Shown here: piece after piece, positions 1-7,714 of the stretch
Layout: each line of letters begins with the position of its first letter
How positions within the stretch are numbered: position 1 is the first letter of the stretch
DNA from: Verrucomicrobia bacterium UBA1200
GTDB taxonomy: Bacteria > Verrucomicrobiota > Kiritimatiellia > RFP12 > UBA1067
Direction: 5' to 3'
DNA: 54,031 nt
Assembly (NCBI GenBank): GCA_002309765.1
Contig: DBXY01000061.1
Span: 2,768-56,798 of the forward strand
Translations under genes and position numbers: made by a program
The notes under the pieces: model-generated
Database searches by the model: none
Told to the model about the DNA's origin: nothing
What the model saw: the letters and a program-made list of their open reading frames with translations, nothing else

Positions 1-1706
1 CTCAATCCCGGCTCAATCAGGTAGATGTGTTTCTCCATCCAATACGCCTTGTAGCCGTCAAGGTCAACCACCTTCGGCTCGGCGGAGAATCCATAGCCGT
101 CATGCACCAGCCATGTCGCCAGCACCGTCTCAACGCCGAACTCCTTCAGAATGTCATCCGTAGCCGCCAAGGCATTGTCATTCAAATCAAACTTCTCAAT
201 CTTGTCGAGCGTCTTGCCCTCAACCTCCTTCAGCGTATAATGCTTGAAACCCAAGTCCATCGTCTTCGCCAGCAACGGATTCTCATCGGCAATCTTCACG
301 GCGGCCTTTTTAATTCGGGCCTGTCCAATCTCGTCAATGGTTTTATAACCAGCTGTAAAAGCGGCAGATTTTTCAGGGCACTTTTCAGGCAACTGCACAA
401 GGATGAATTGTCGATTGCCACCATCCTCCGCATTCAGCTGCATCACTGCATGTGCAGTTGTTGCCGACCCAGAAAAGAAGTCAAGCACGAGGGCGTCATT
501 GGGTGCGCCCTGTTGAAGTATTAGCTTAATATAGTCCACCGGTTTCGGGAAATCAAACACCTCAACATCATCAAACAACTCTCTCAGCTCACGAGTCCCC
601 TGCGTACTAAAAACTGTATTAAGAATCGTGCTGAAACCGGTAAACTCACTCTCAACATCCTTAAGAAATTTCTTTCTTCGTGGACGTTTCGTCACATCAT
701 TAGGGAAAAGCACTTCGCCGTTGGCAATCAACTCCGCCATCCGAATAGGTTCATAGCGCCATCCCGTCTCCGGGCAAGGATATTTAAGACCGGTTGCGGG
801 ATCTGTTAATACATAGTGAAGGTTTGGACGCTGTTCAGCAGTCGCCAATCCCGACATGTCTGCGCTCATCCAATCACCGCGCGGATCATTGTCGGGGTTT
901 GAATACTTTGTCTTATCCGATTCCTTGCCCTGAATACGACTCTCCGCACTCCGCCCATAGCACAACAAATAGTCATGATCGCTAGACACTCCGGTTTTCG
1001 TGCGGCTATCGACATTTTGCCGCTTTTTCCAAAGAAATGTGCCAAGGAAACAATTCTCGCTAAACACCTCATCACACATCAACTTCAAATTTGCCTGCTC
1101 ATTGTCATCAATCGAAATAAAGATAACGCCATCCTTCGCAAGCAAATCTCTCGCCAACATCAGTCGCGGATACATAAACATCTGCCATGCCGAATGGGAC
1201 GCACTGCCGCGTTTGGTGAAATCAAGAATGCGCTGGGCTTCATCCTCGGAAATCGAAAGCTTGCTGGCGAGCTCTTCGACCTTAAAGCCGAAGGAGTCAT
1301 TGTAAACAAAGCCGTCCGAGCCGGTGTTATACGGCGGATCGATATAGATGCACTTCACCTGCCCCTGCTTGGACTTCAGAAGGTGCTTCAGCGCGTCGAG
1401 GTTGTCGCCGGAGATATAGACGTTCTTGCTCTTCGCATTCTCCGGCTTCGCATTGTGCTTCTTGTCCGGCACCACAACCGTCGTCGTCTCCAGCGAAGTC
1501 AGAAGCCGCGCATAGTTCTTGCCGAGAAACTTCAGCTCGTAGCCCTCGTTCGAAATCGCCACCTGATCGCCCAGCCGCGCCTTCAGCTTCTCCAAATCCA
1601 GCGACCCGTCGCTATTGAAGCACATCCCGAAGTGCTTCTTCAGCACCTCCAGATCCGCCCCATTCGGCGTCGCCTTCTCATTCTTCTCCATCGCATCTTT
1701 AATCAT
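1..1706 (-). CDS. Type III restriction-modification methyltransferase subunit (Mod), 3' end outside window
   Basis: Predicted DNA adenine-N6 methyltransferase and specificity subunit of a type III R-M system. About 568 codons are visible and the reading frame is open to the left edge, so the C-terminus lies outside. The catalytic motif DPPYNTG is at about residues 123-129, followed by IYIDPP-type context. The SAM-binding motif I (LDFFSGSATT) is at about residue 405. Motif IV preceding motif I is the beta-class order typical of Mod proteins; the region between them would carry target recognition. The ATG at 1706 is chosen because AGGAG lies 7 bases upstream. A res nuclease/helicase gene would be expected further left but cannot be seen. 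A TATAAT box 29-34 bases before the start suggests its own promoter. It could be an orphan Mod if no res follows. Confidence 0.9.
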   Translation of the reverse strand, partial: MIKDAMEKNEKATPNGADLEVLKKHFGMCFNSDGSLDLEKLKARLGDQVAISNEGYELKFLGKNYARLLTSLETTTVVVPDKKHNAKPENAKSKNVYISGDNLDALKHLLKSKQGQVKCIYIDPPYNTGSDGFVYNDSFGFKVEELASKLSISEDEAQRILDFTKRGSASHSAWQMFMYPRLMLARDLLAKDGVIFISIDDNEQANLKLMCDEVFSENCFLGTFLWKKRQNVDSRTKTGVSSDHDYLLCYGRSAESRIQGKESDKTKYSNPDNDPRGDWMSADMSGLATAEQRPNLHYVLTDPATGLKYPCPETGWRYEPIRMAELIANGEVLFPNDVTKRPRRKKFLKDVESEFTGFSTILNTVFSTQGTRELRELFDDVEVFDFPKPVDYIKLILQQGAPNDALVLDFFSGSATTAHAVMQLNAEDGGNRQFILVQLPEKCPEKSAAFTAGYKTIDEIGQARIKKAAVKIADENPLLAKTMDLGFKHYTLKEVEGKTLDKIEKFDLNDNALAATDDILKEFGVETVLATWLVHDGYGFSAEPKVVDLDGYKAYWMEKHIYLIEPGL

Positions 1707-1734
1707 TGATTTCTCCTCTCAAGTTGATGGTAAT

Positions 1735-1763
1735 ATTATACCAAATATTCATTTCGCGTCACA
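1735..1763 (-). promoter_or_regulatory. Candidate promoter of the type III mod gene
   Basis: On the minus strand a perfect -10 box TATAAT (1740-1735) follows a weak -35 TGTGAC (1763-1758) at a 17-base spacing. The -35 lies inside the last codons of the upstream nuclease gene. Transcription would start near 1728, giving a leader of about 20 bases with the AGGAG site. The -10 box is good and the -35 box poor. Confidence 0.4.
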
Positions 1764-3494
1764 CCCTTGTTCGGCCGACTTTTCCTCTGCGTTTCTTATT
1801 GCTGCAGCCTTTGCAATCAGCTGCACAAAATGAGGCGGAAGCGGACAACGATGCACGCGACATCCCAACAAAATCAGTCCACCAAACGCACCGTACGCGC
1901 AGGCATACGGCAACGACCTTTTGTCACACTCACGGAACACTGTCTCCATAAACTTCTCGCCCTCTATCAAATTTTGAGAGACGAGTTGCATCCCGTGATT
2001 GTTATTATTCGTGTAAAACGCATCCTCTGACAATGGCTCCGGAAACCACACCTGGAAATCACATTCCTTTAAGAATTTTTTCACAATATTCACCACACCC
2101 GAACAAACGTCATCAAACTTCAATGCCGACGCGAACATATAAATCATCGGGAACAGCTCACTAGACGGCAGGACCTTCTTTTGATACTGCTCATCATGCG
2201 ATTGGGACAAATGCTCAATCAGTCCAAGATAATCCAATCCAACAGAAGGAAACGCCCTGCCAAAGACGAAATTCTTATAGGTCTGATTCATAAGACATTG
2301 ATACCAACGATGCAATTCCTCGCCCCACATGATTTGATTCAAGAATAAAGACACCAATCCAATCTCTATCGCATAATCATCACGAATCAAAGAATGAACC
2401 GTCGGGTTGTTTTTCAATATTCCTACCAATGCATTAGCAACTTTCCCCACAACCTTCTTGCACGGCTCCCTCAAATCATTACATTGACGCAAAGCAAGAG
2501 CATACCACCAAAGAGCCGCACCGAACGAAGCCATCCGTCCGACGACATCATATATCCGCAAATTGAGATCGACTTCACACCCGGCATGGCAGGCATATGT
2601 CATAAAATATGGATCATCGCAAAACGCCGCAATTTTTTCGCAATAACATTGCCCAATTTCAACATACTGCCACCACAGTAGATTAAATGCTACCACCTCT
2701 TTCTTCATCTTCTTTTTAGAAGACATATCTTTTAAATTAAGATAATCCCAAGCATACAATAATGCCAGCTCCGCAGCCTGGTAACACGCATCAAGATTCT
2801 TTACCTCCGTACAATTATGTTTGAGGAGTCCTATGCACATGCCAAGCTGGTAAATGCGGAATATCCGTTTCTTTACCGATTCTTTTTCTTTCAACAATGC
2901 CGTCAACAATCGTCGAAAATACATAATGCTTGAATCAGGATCCTCTGCCATCGACAAGCACCTAAACAACAATCGCCTTTGATTGACGGACACCAATCGA
3001 TCCGACATAAAATACTTAACAATATAATTGGCAATCCCATCTCCATTCATCATCCGCAACCTCAACAATCCTGAAGGATCACGTTGTTGCTCTTTAGCCA
3101 AACAACCTGCGACAGAATGAAGGATGTTTTCCTGAATCTTACCGCCGCAGCAAATATAAATAACTATTGTACACCCCTTATATTGCGGCAATATTGACCC
3201 ATTAAGATAGGCGTCAACGATTTCATCTATCGAAGGCCTCAACGCTTGCTTACCGACATCCCAATTCTCCCTGCCTATGTCACCGCTTTTTATAGAAAAC
3301 AAGTAAATAGTTTGATCAGCGTCTTCGTCTAAAAGCTTGCCAACTGCCGCGACATCTACGCCATACTGTTTCGACCCCCGAATTGGGGTCGTTAAAACAG
3401 TCAAGCCCATTTGACTAAGCAAATTAGCGACAAGCAGATCTAATCCACCCCGTTCCCCCATGCTCCGCAAATACTCCGTCAACATCAGTTTCAT
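1749..3494 (-). CDS. Unknown protein with N-terminal PD-(D/E)XK/Mrr-like nuclease signature, second gene of a two-gene module
   Basis: A 581-aa protein I cannot assign to a named family. The first 90 residues look like a restriction-endonuclease fold: a helix, then a strand pattern ending in QYGVDV (D47), then a strand with FSIKSGD (K69). This is the D...xxK spacing of PD-(D/E)XK enzymes, with Ser in place of the usual Glu or Gln before the Lys. The remaining ~480 residues are mostly helical and rich in Cys and aromatic residues, like a repeat scaffold. No P-loop is seen. The ATG at 3494 forms an ATGA overlap with the upstream stop and has GGGAGGGG 5-6 bases before it, so it is preferred over a TTG 15 bases upstream. 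Tight coupling to the helical protein, and location between Fic and a type III Mod, suggest a defence effector. The function is inference. Confidence 0.75.
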   Translation of the reverse strand: MKLMLTEYLRSMGERGGLDLLVANLLSQMGLTVLTTPIRGSKQYGVDVAAVGKLLDEDADQTIYLFSIKSGDIGRENWDVGKQALRPSIDEIVDAYLNGSILPQYKGCTIVIYICCGGKIQENILHSVAGCLAKEQQRDPSGLLRLRMMNGDGIANYIVKYFMSDRLVSVNQRRLLFRCLSMAEDPDSSIMYFRRLLTALLKEKESVKKRIFRIYQLGMCIGLLKHNCTEVKNLDACYQAAELALLYAWDYLNLKDMSSKKKMKKEVVAFNLLWWQYVEIGQCYCEKIAAFCDDPYFMTYACHAGCEVDLNLRIYDVVGRMASFGAALWWYALALRQCNDLREPCKKVVGKVANALVGILKNNPTVHSLIRDDYAIEIGLVSLFLNQIMWGEELHRWYQCLMNQTYKNFVFGRAFPSVGLDYLGLIEHLSQSHDEQYQKKVLPSSELFPMIYMFASALKFDDVCSGVVNIVKKFLKECDFQVWFPEPLSEDAFYTNNNNHGMQLVSQNLIEGEKFMETVFRECDKRSLPYACAYGAFGGLILLGCRVHRCPLPPHFVQLIAKAAAIRNAEEKSAEQGCDAK

Positions 3495-5269
3495 ACGCGC
3501 CCCTCCCAACGAACTCGCCGCAATTCCGTCAATCGAGTTTCAAGTGTGTGTCCTTCTATCTCCGACAACCTTGATATTCTTACTGACGCACTAAATCGTT
3601 TCAAAACCGATTCCTGCAGCTTCTCTCCCTCTGATGTGAACGTCGGGACAATCCATCCTCGACCATGAAGGAGCTGAATATTTCTAGCGATAAAGGACAA
3701 TACCGACAGCTCACGAGCCCCCCTCATTGCCTTACCATAAACTTCGCTCCGATGTTTGGCGCAAAGTTCTCTCTGTCGCATACTAGGTGTAAGTTCAGGA
3801 CATTCACCCTTTTTCCTTAATTTCTTCCACCAATCATCCGCCAAGGCTGCCAACTTTTTCAAATATTTAAAATTCGCCCTCGTCCGTCTTTCGCCATGAA
3901 TCTTTTCCAATTCACTCTTATACAAATCAAGGTAATTGAGTACTACAAGATAAAAGAAATCATTGTAAACAGACTTCAAGTTGTCCACTGTCATGAGGCA
4001 TGCACATGAGACAAGAAAGCTTACACATGCTTCTGGTGTCAAATAGAGCCACCCAATCGCCCGCAAAAACGACAAAATAAAGTCCTCTTCCTCAGATTGA
4101 TTCAACAAGCTGAAGTCTGCCGCTATTTCTAAGCGGTTCTCTGGATATAGACACGACGCAACATCATGCACATTTCGTGCAAGCACAATCGTATCAGACA
4201 TCAACCACTTTGTAAAAAAACGATCTCGAATACATTTGTCACACTTGGTCAAGCTTTGACAGAGACCCTCAAATACGCTAATATTACACTTATGTGAAAC
4301 GCAATATTCTTCGATAAATTTAAACGCCTGCGCGGGGAACTTGGCAACGACCTTCTGCAAGTAAAATGAGATGTTCTCCAATGTCCCCTTATGATTCAGG
4401 TCAACTTTCAGGAATTCCGATAATGACCATTTGACATCGGCCTCTACCTGTTGCTCGAATATCTGATGTGCATTTTGCGATGCGTAATACAAAACAGACG
4501 GGCAACCCTCATGCACAAGCTCATTAGACAATTCACGAAGCCGAATTTGTGCGTTCCTCTGGACAAACCTACTCCAATTTGTAGCAGCCCTAAACAATTC
4601 ACCTTTGGCACCATCACCAACACACCGAATGCGACACTTGAGAATTCGCTCTACAACTTCACTTTCAACAAAAGACGCGTCCAACTCCACTGGATACATT
4701 GTCAGCACATGCAAGGCAATTATTAGCCCCTCATCTGACTTTGCATCGTCGATCCATGCTAACAGCTTCCCCCAATACATCGGAGCATTACATTTCAATG
4801 CTGCCAACCAAACGAAAGACAGACCTTCTCCACTTGGATTGTGCTCCTTGTAATGACTTATCGCGCCATCGATATCTTCTGGATACCGGCACAAATACGT
4901 CCTTAATTTTTCCAATGCCATACTGCTTATTAAATCTTTACCGGCTATCCGATAACACTTCTCTGACACATCAACAACTACTTGGACTGATTGACGACAA
5001 CAAACGTCTAAATAATTTCTCTCAATATCGAACACGCGGAAAAACACATCCCGAGACAATCCATCCTCCGCAACGCTTAATAGGCACGACAAAAAATCAA
5101 ATGCCCCCTCCTGGTACCACTCATTCAAATATCCAGGTAAAACCTTGCGCCCAACATTATATACTATGTGCGTTAATTCCGTGAGTTGTTCAAGCGGCGT
5201 CTTGCCACTAAGGACCAATTGCTTTGCAACATCCTTGTCTATCGTTTTATCCTTATTTTCCAAGTCCAC
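3491..5269 (-). CDS. Unknown large helical-repeat protein, first gene of a two-gene module
   Basis: A 592-aa protein with no recognised family. It appears nearly all-helical, with no signal peptide, membrane segment, Walker A motif or nuclease signature. Residues 20-130 resemble the winged-helix/helical module that follows the ATPase core in NACHT/STAND proteins, and the rest resembles a superhelical scaffold. That comparison is by eye and weak. Its stop codon overlaps the start of the following PD-(D/E)XK-like gene (ATGA), so the two are probably made together and may act as sensor and nuclease. The start is GTG at 5269, with AGGAAGG about 11 bases upstream. An ATG at 5346 in another frame would give a lysine-rich extension if a small duplication near 5270 were removed (see the repeat entry). 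Base composition is AT-rich relative to the core genome. Confidence 0.7.
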   Translation of the reverse strand: MDLENKDKTIDKDVAKQLVLSGKTPLEQLTELTHIVYNVGRKVLPGYLNEWYQEGAFDFLSCLLSVAEDGLSRDVFFRVFDIERNYLDVCCRQSVQVVVDVSEKCYRIAGKDLISSMALEKLRTYLCRYPEDIDGAISHYKEHNPSGEGLSFVWLAALKCNAPMYWGKLLAWIDDAKSDEGLIIALHVLTMYPVELDASFVESEVVERILKCRIRCVGDGAKGELFRAATNWSRFVQRNAQIRLRELSNELVHEGCPSVLYYASQNAHQIFEQQVEADVKWSLSEFLKVDLNHKGTLENISFYLQKVVAKFPAQAFKFIEEYCVSHKCNISVFEGLCQSLTKCDKCIRDRFFTKWLMSDTIVLARNVHDVASCLYPENRLEIAADFSLLNQSEEEDFILSFLRAIGWLYLTPEACVSFLVSCACLMTVDNLKSVYNDFFYLVVLNYLDLYKSELEKIHGERRTRANFKYLKKLAALADDWWKKLRKKGECPELTPSMRQRELCAKHRSEVYGKAMRGARELSVLSFIARNIQLLHGRGWIVPTFTSEGEKLQESVLKRFSASVRISRLSEIEGHTLETRLTELRRVRWEGRV

Positions 5270-5279
5270 CGCAAGTCCA
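5261..5279 (-). repeat. Direct repeat TGGACTTG x2 (11-bp period) at the start of the helical-protein gene
   Basis: On the minus strand the octamer TGGACTTG occurs twice (5279-5272 and 5268-5261), separated by CGG. The downstream copy includes part of the GTG start codon of the 592-aa gene. An ORF beginning at ATG 5346 reads into the first copy and then goes out of frame. Removing one 11-bp unit would join that ORF in frame to the 592-aa protein. Confidence 0.7.
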
Positions 5280-5355
5280 TCCTTCCTATCGTAATTTTGT
5301 CCACTTTCTTATTGGAACCTTTAGCCGTTTTCTTCCTTCCTGACATCTTTACCCG

Positions 5356-6555
5356 TCAATCCTGACCTTTCGGCAATTGATACCGGCGACAGCGTGGCAA
5401 CTGGTCAAGCAAAACATCAGTATTGATGCGATAATTCCCTTCTTGATTAACCACAAACAAATTCTTCGCCGTCAGCATCTTCACGTCTCGCGCAAGCGTG
5501 CGTGACGAAGACAGCGGATAGGCGGTCGCTATTGCGGGTGTTGCGATCAACAGTTCCGAAAGCCGATAGTCCTTGAACAACTCAAGCTCAGTCAGAAGTA
5601 CCGCACACCTTTTGCGCACCGGCTTCAAAATGCGCATAGCGTCAAGTTCAGCATGGACATAGTTCTTCCAATACGACTTAAGCTGGTGATTCTGTGCCGA
5701 GAAAAGGATGGACCTCAAGCCATCCAGCAACCCTTGAACGGCATACGCTATGAAATCCGTCAAATCCCGTTTCTTCCCGGCATTCCCCAACTGACGATAA
5801 TACTCGGTACGCGTATCGTTGTAATGATTAGACAGGATATGCGAGCAGATGTCCGGCAAGCCACTGCGCAAAAGCAGATAAAATTCCAGCAACCGCGCAG
5901 ACCGTCCGTTTCCATCCCCAAAAGGGTGAATCCAGACCAGATACACATGAGCCACAATCGCCTCGATTACGCCCGTATAGAAATCAGGGGCAGATTCCTC
6001 GGCAAAGCCAAACTCCTTACGCAACCAATCGCACATCATCCCGACCAACGGCACAACATCCCGATGATCTGGCGGACGATATGCGCCGACAACAACCTCA
6101 TGCTCACGAAACTGTCCCGGAACAGATTCAAACGCATCGCCCAAATCCCGACCTACAAATTTATTGAACGCCTTGATCATTTCTGGCGTGACGGATGAAA
6201 TTGCATTGCGCTCCACCACATCAACCAGAATTGTGTTCAGCGCATCCAACACATTCTTGACCTCCTGCTCAAGATACTTGCGACTAGGGGCAATGGTTGA
6301 CTTACCCTCCTGAATCAACCGAACTTCCTCTTCTGAAAGGGTATTCCCCTCAATAGCCGTTGTTGCCATCGCACCTTTCACAAGTGAAACGCGAAGCATT
6401 TCGGCCCTCACTTGGGGCGAAAGAGGCAAAAATCGCAAAGATTCCACAATCGCCTCGCACTGGCCAAGCTGAAACATCGTATTAGGCGATATTTCCCATC
6501 TCTTTTGAAAGCAGATTTGCGGAAACTTTTGCAGATGCTTTTGAAAGTCAAACAT
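5356..6555 (-). CDS. Fic family protein (probable AMPylase/nucleotidyl transferase)
   Basis: A 399-aa Fic-domain protein. The catalytic loop reads HPFGDGNGRSAR (H210 to R221), a complete Fic signature, so the enzyme should transfer AMP or another nucleotide phosphate to a protein. An N-terminal helix carries TTAIEGN (T65, E69, G70), which fits the [S/T]xxxE[G/N] autoinhibitory motif, so the protein is probably class II and self-restrained. A winged-helix-like segment fills the last ~90 residues. The start ATG at 6555 has AAGGAG 8 bases upstream and a promoter-like pair further up. Fic proteins of this architecture are common passengers in R-M islands. Target and toxicity cannot be told from sequence. 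A 77-base gap separates its stop from the next ATG/GTG starts. Confidence 0.9.
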   Translation of the reverse strand: MFDFQKHLQKFPQICFQKRWEISPNTMFQLGQCEAIVESLRFLPLSPQVRAEMLRVSLVKGAMATTAIEGNTLSEEEVRLIQEGKSTIAPSRKYLEQEVKNVLDALNTILVDVVERNAISSVTPEMIKAFNKFVGRDLGDAFESVPGQFREHEVVVGAYRPPDHRDVVPLVGMMCDWLRKEFGFAEESAPDFYTGVIEAIVAHVYLVWIHPFGDGNGRSARLLEFYLLLRSGLPDICSHILSNHYNDTRTEYYRQLGNAGKKRDLTDFIAYAVQGLLDGLRSILFSAQNHQLKSYWKNYVHAELDAMRILKPVRKRCAVLLTELELFKDYRLSELLIATPAIATAYPLSSSRTLARDVKMLTAKNLFVVNQEGNYRINTDVLLDQLPRCRRYQLPKGQD

Positions 6556-6581
6556 TACAATTACTCCTTTATTTTCTGAGT

Positions 6582-6611
6582 ATTATATCGTATCCTTGCT
6601 CTGTAATGCAA
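6582..6611 (-). promoter_or_regulatory. Candidate promoter before the Fic gene
   Basis: Minus-strand -35 TTGCAT (6611-6606) and perfect -10 TATAAT (6587-6582) are separated by 18 bases. The predicted start of transcription is about 20 bases before the Fic start codon and leaves the AAGGAG site in the leader. It would also drive the two-gene module downstream. Confidence 0.5.
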
Positions 6612-6643
6612 TAAGATTTGCTAAAATTTTTGCACATACATTT

Positions 6644-7564
6644 CTACTCATTTGACCCATAGAAGTCGCCCAGCACGTAGGTTTTGACAGGTTTGATGTA
6701 CAACTCGTATTTTTTGACCAGCCGTACAAGTTCATTGCCGTCGATTAGGGTAATCGGGGAACCTTCTTTCGCGGCCAACTTTGCCGCGTTTGTGAATCTG
6801 CTGTTTGTGATGAACACGCCATAGTCAGCTTGGAACTTGTTCATCGTCCCGAGGAACTGATTGATCGCCGGCTCAGATACAGCACCGGAATTGTATCGCT
6901 TGCACTGAATCACCACCCTCGTCGTCCGGAAATCGTCGACATCGACATGATAACCGTATCCGTCAATCCCGCCATCGTTGCTGACCTGTACACCCTTCTC
7001 CGTAAACTCCACCCCCATGCGGTTGAGGAGCGCCCTCGAAAACGCCTCAAACTTCTTCGGGGACATCTTTGCGATTGCAGCAAGCAAGGTTTCATTGAAA
7101 TCTTCGATGATCTTTTCTTCTGGAGACATCTCCTCTTCACTGTCGCCAATGTCAAAATCGGCTTTCTTGCGTTTGCCCTTGCTGAGCTTTTCCCATTGCT
7201 TAGCGGCAGTCTTGATTACTTCCGAAACATCAAGCTTGTCCAGATTAAGGTTCTCACCCTTCTCCGTCAATGTGACGGGAGAAGAATGCGAAAAAGACAC
7301 CAAGTCGTTGAAAAGCAAATCCTTCAGCGCAAAGTTGAACTTGAAATTGAATTCTTTGTAGGTGTTTCCCGTCTTCTTTGATGTCTTCACTTCCTCGGCA
7401 AATTCGGCAATCTGCTCGTCAAGATCGGCAATGCGCTCCTTGATTTCCGCGCGTTCCAACTGCCCGCCCGCGTCCTGCAAGACTTTCAGAATTGGCTTAA
7501 TAAAATATGCAATCTTACCATCTGCAGACCTCTTGCTCAGTTTCACGCCATCTTCTTTTTTCAT
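6644..7564 (-). CDS. mrr: Mrr-type restriction endonuclease (modification-dependent, type IV)
   Basis: A 306-aa protein with the standard two-part Mrr layout. An N-terminal winged-helix domain (about 15-100) reads DNA. A C-terminal PD-(D/E)XK domain (about 165-285) carries the motifs DGGIDGYGY (D201) and VVIQCKRY (Q220, K222). It is expected to cut DNA carrying foreign methylation. An acidic and lysine-rich linker (about 120-155) joins the domains. The start ATG at 7564 has GGAGG 9 bases before it. It follows a 43-aa ORF and precedes Fic after 88 bases. How it coexists with the type III Mod in the same island is of interest, since Mrr can attack type III-methylated DNA in E. coli. Confidence 0.92.
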   Translation of the reverse strand: MKKEDGVKLSKRSADGKIAYFIKPILKVLQDAGGQLERAEIKERIADLDEQIAEFAEEVKTSKKTGNTYKEFNFKFNFALKDLLFNDLVSFSHSSPVTLTEKGENLNLDKLDVSEVIKTAAKQWEKLSKGKRKKADFDIGDSEEEMSPEEKIIEDFNETLLAAIAKMSPKKFEAFSRALLNRMGVEFTEKGVQVSNDGGIDGYGYHVDVDDFRTTRVVIQCKRYNSGAVSEPAINQFLGTMNKFQADYGVFITNSRFTNAAKLAAKEGSPITLIDGNELVRLVKKYELYIKPVKTYVLGDFYGSNE

Positions 7565-7582
7565 TTTCGATTCCTCCGTAAA

Positions 7583-7714
7583 TTACCTCGTACCCATCGC
7601 AGCCAACTTTTTCTTGTTGCGCTGGATTTCGGCAAAGTCCAGCTTCGGGGAGCCAACTTGTCCGTCATAGCGCATTACGCGGCAGCGGAAGCTGTTTACA
7701 CCAAGGCCTTTCAT
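7583..7714 (-). CDS. Small ORF, 43 aa, coupled to the RhuM-like gene; unknown
   Basis: A 43-residue ORF starting MKGLGVNSFRCRVMRYDG and ending KKKLAAMGTR. It is basic, with no signal peptide or membrane segment. Its ATG overlaps the stop of the RhuM-like gene (ATGA), preceded by a G-rich stretch that can serve as ribosome site, and it ends 18 bases before the Mrr start. The sequence reads like real protein rather than noise, but I do not recognise it. It could be a small partner of Mrr or the leftover end of a larger gene. Confidence 0.5.
   Translation of the reverse strand: MKGLGVNSFRCRVMRYDGQVGSPKLDFAEIQRNKKKLAAMGTR

Noticed and set aside
3494..3509. TTG start (3509) for the PD-(D/E)XK-like gene
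   Set aside because: The ATG at 3494 gives an ATGA overlap and a good ribosome site; starting at TTG would place that site inside the coding region.
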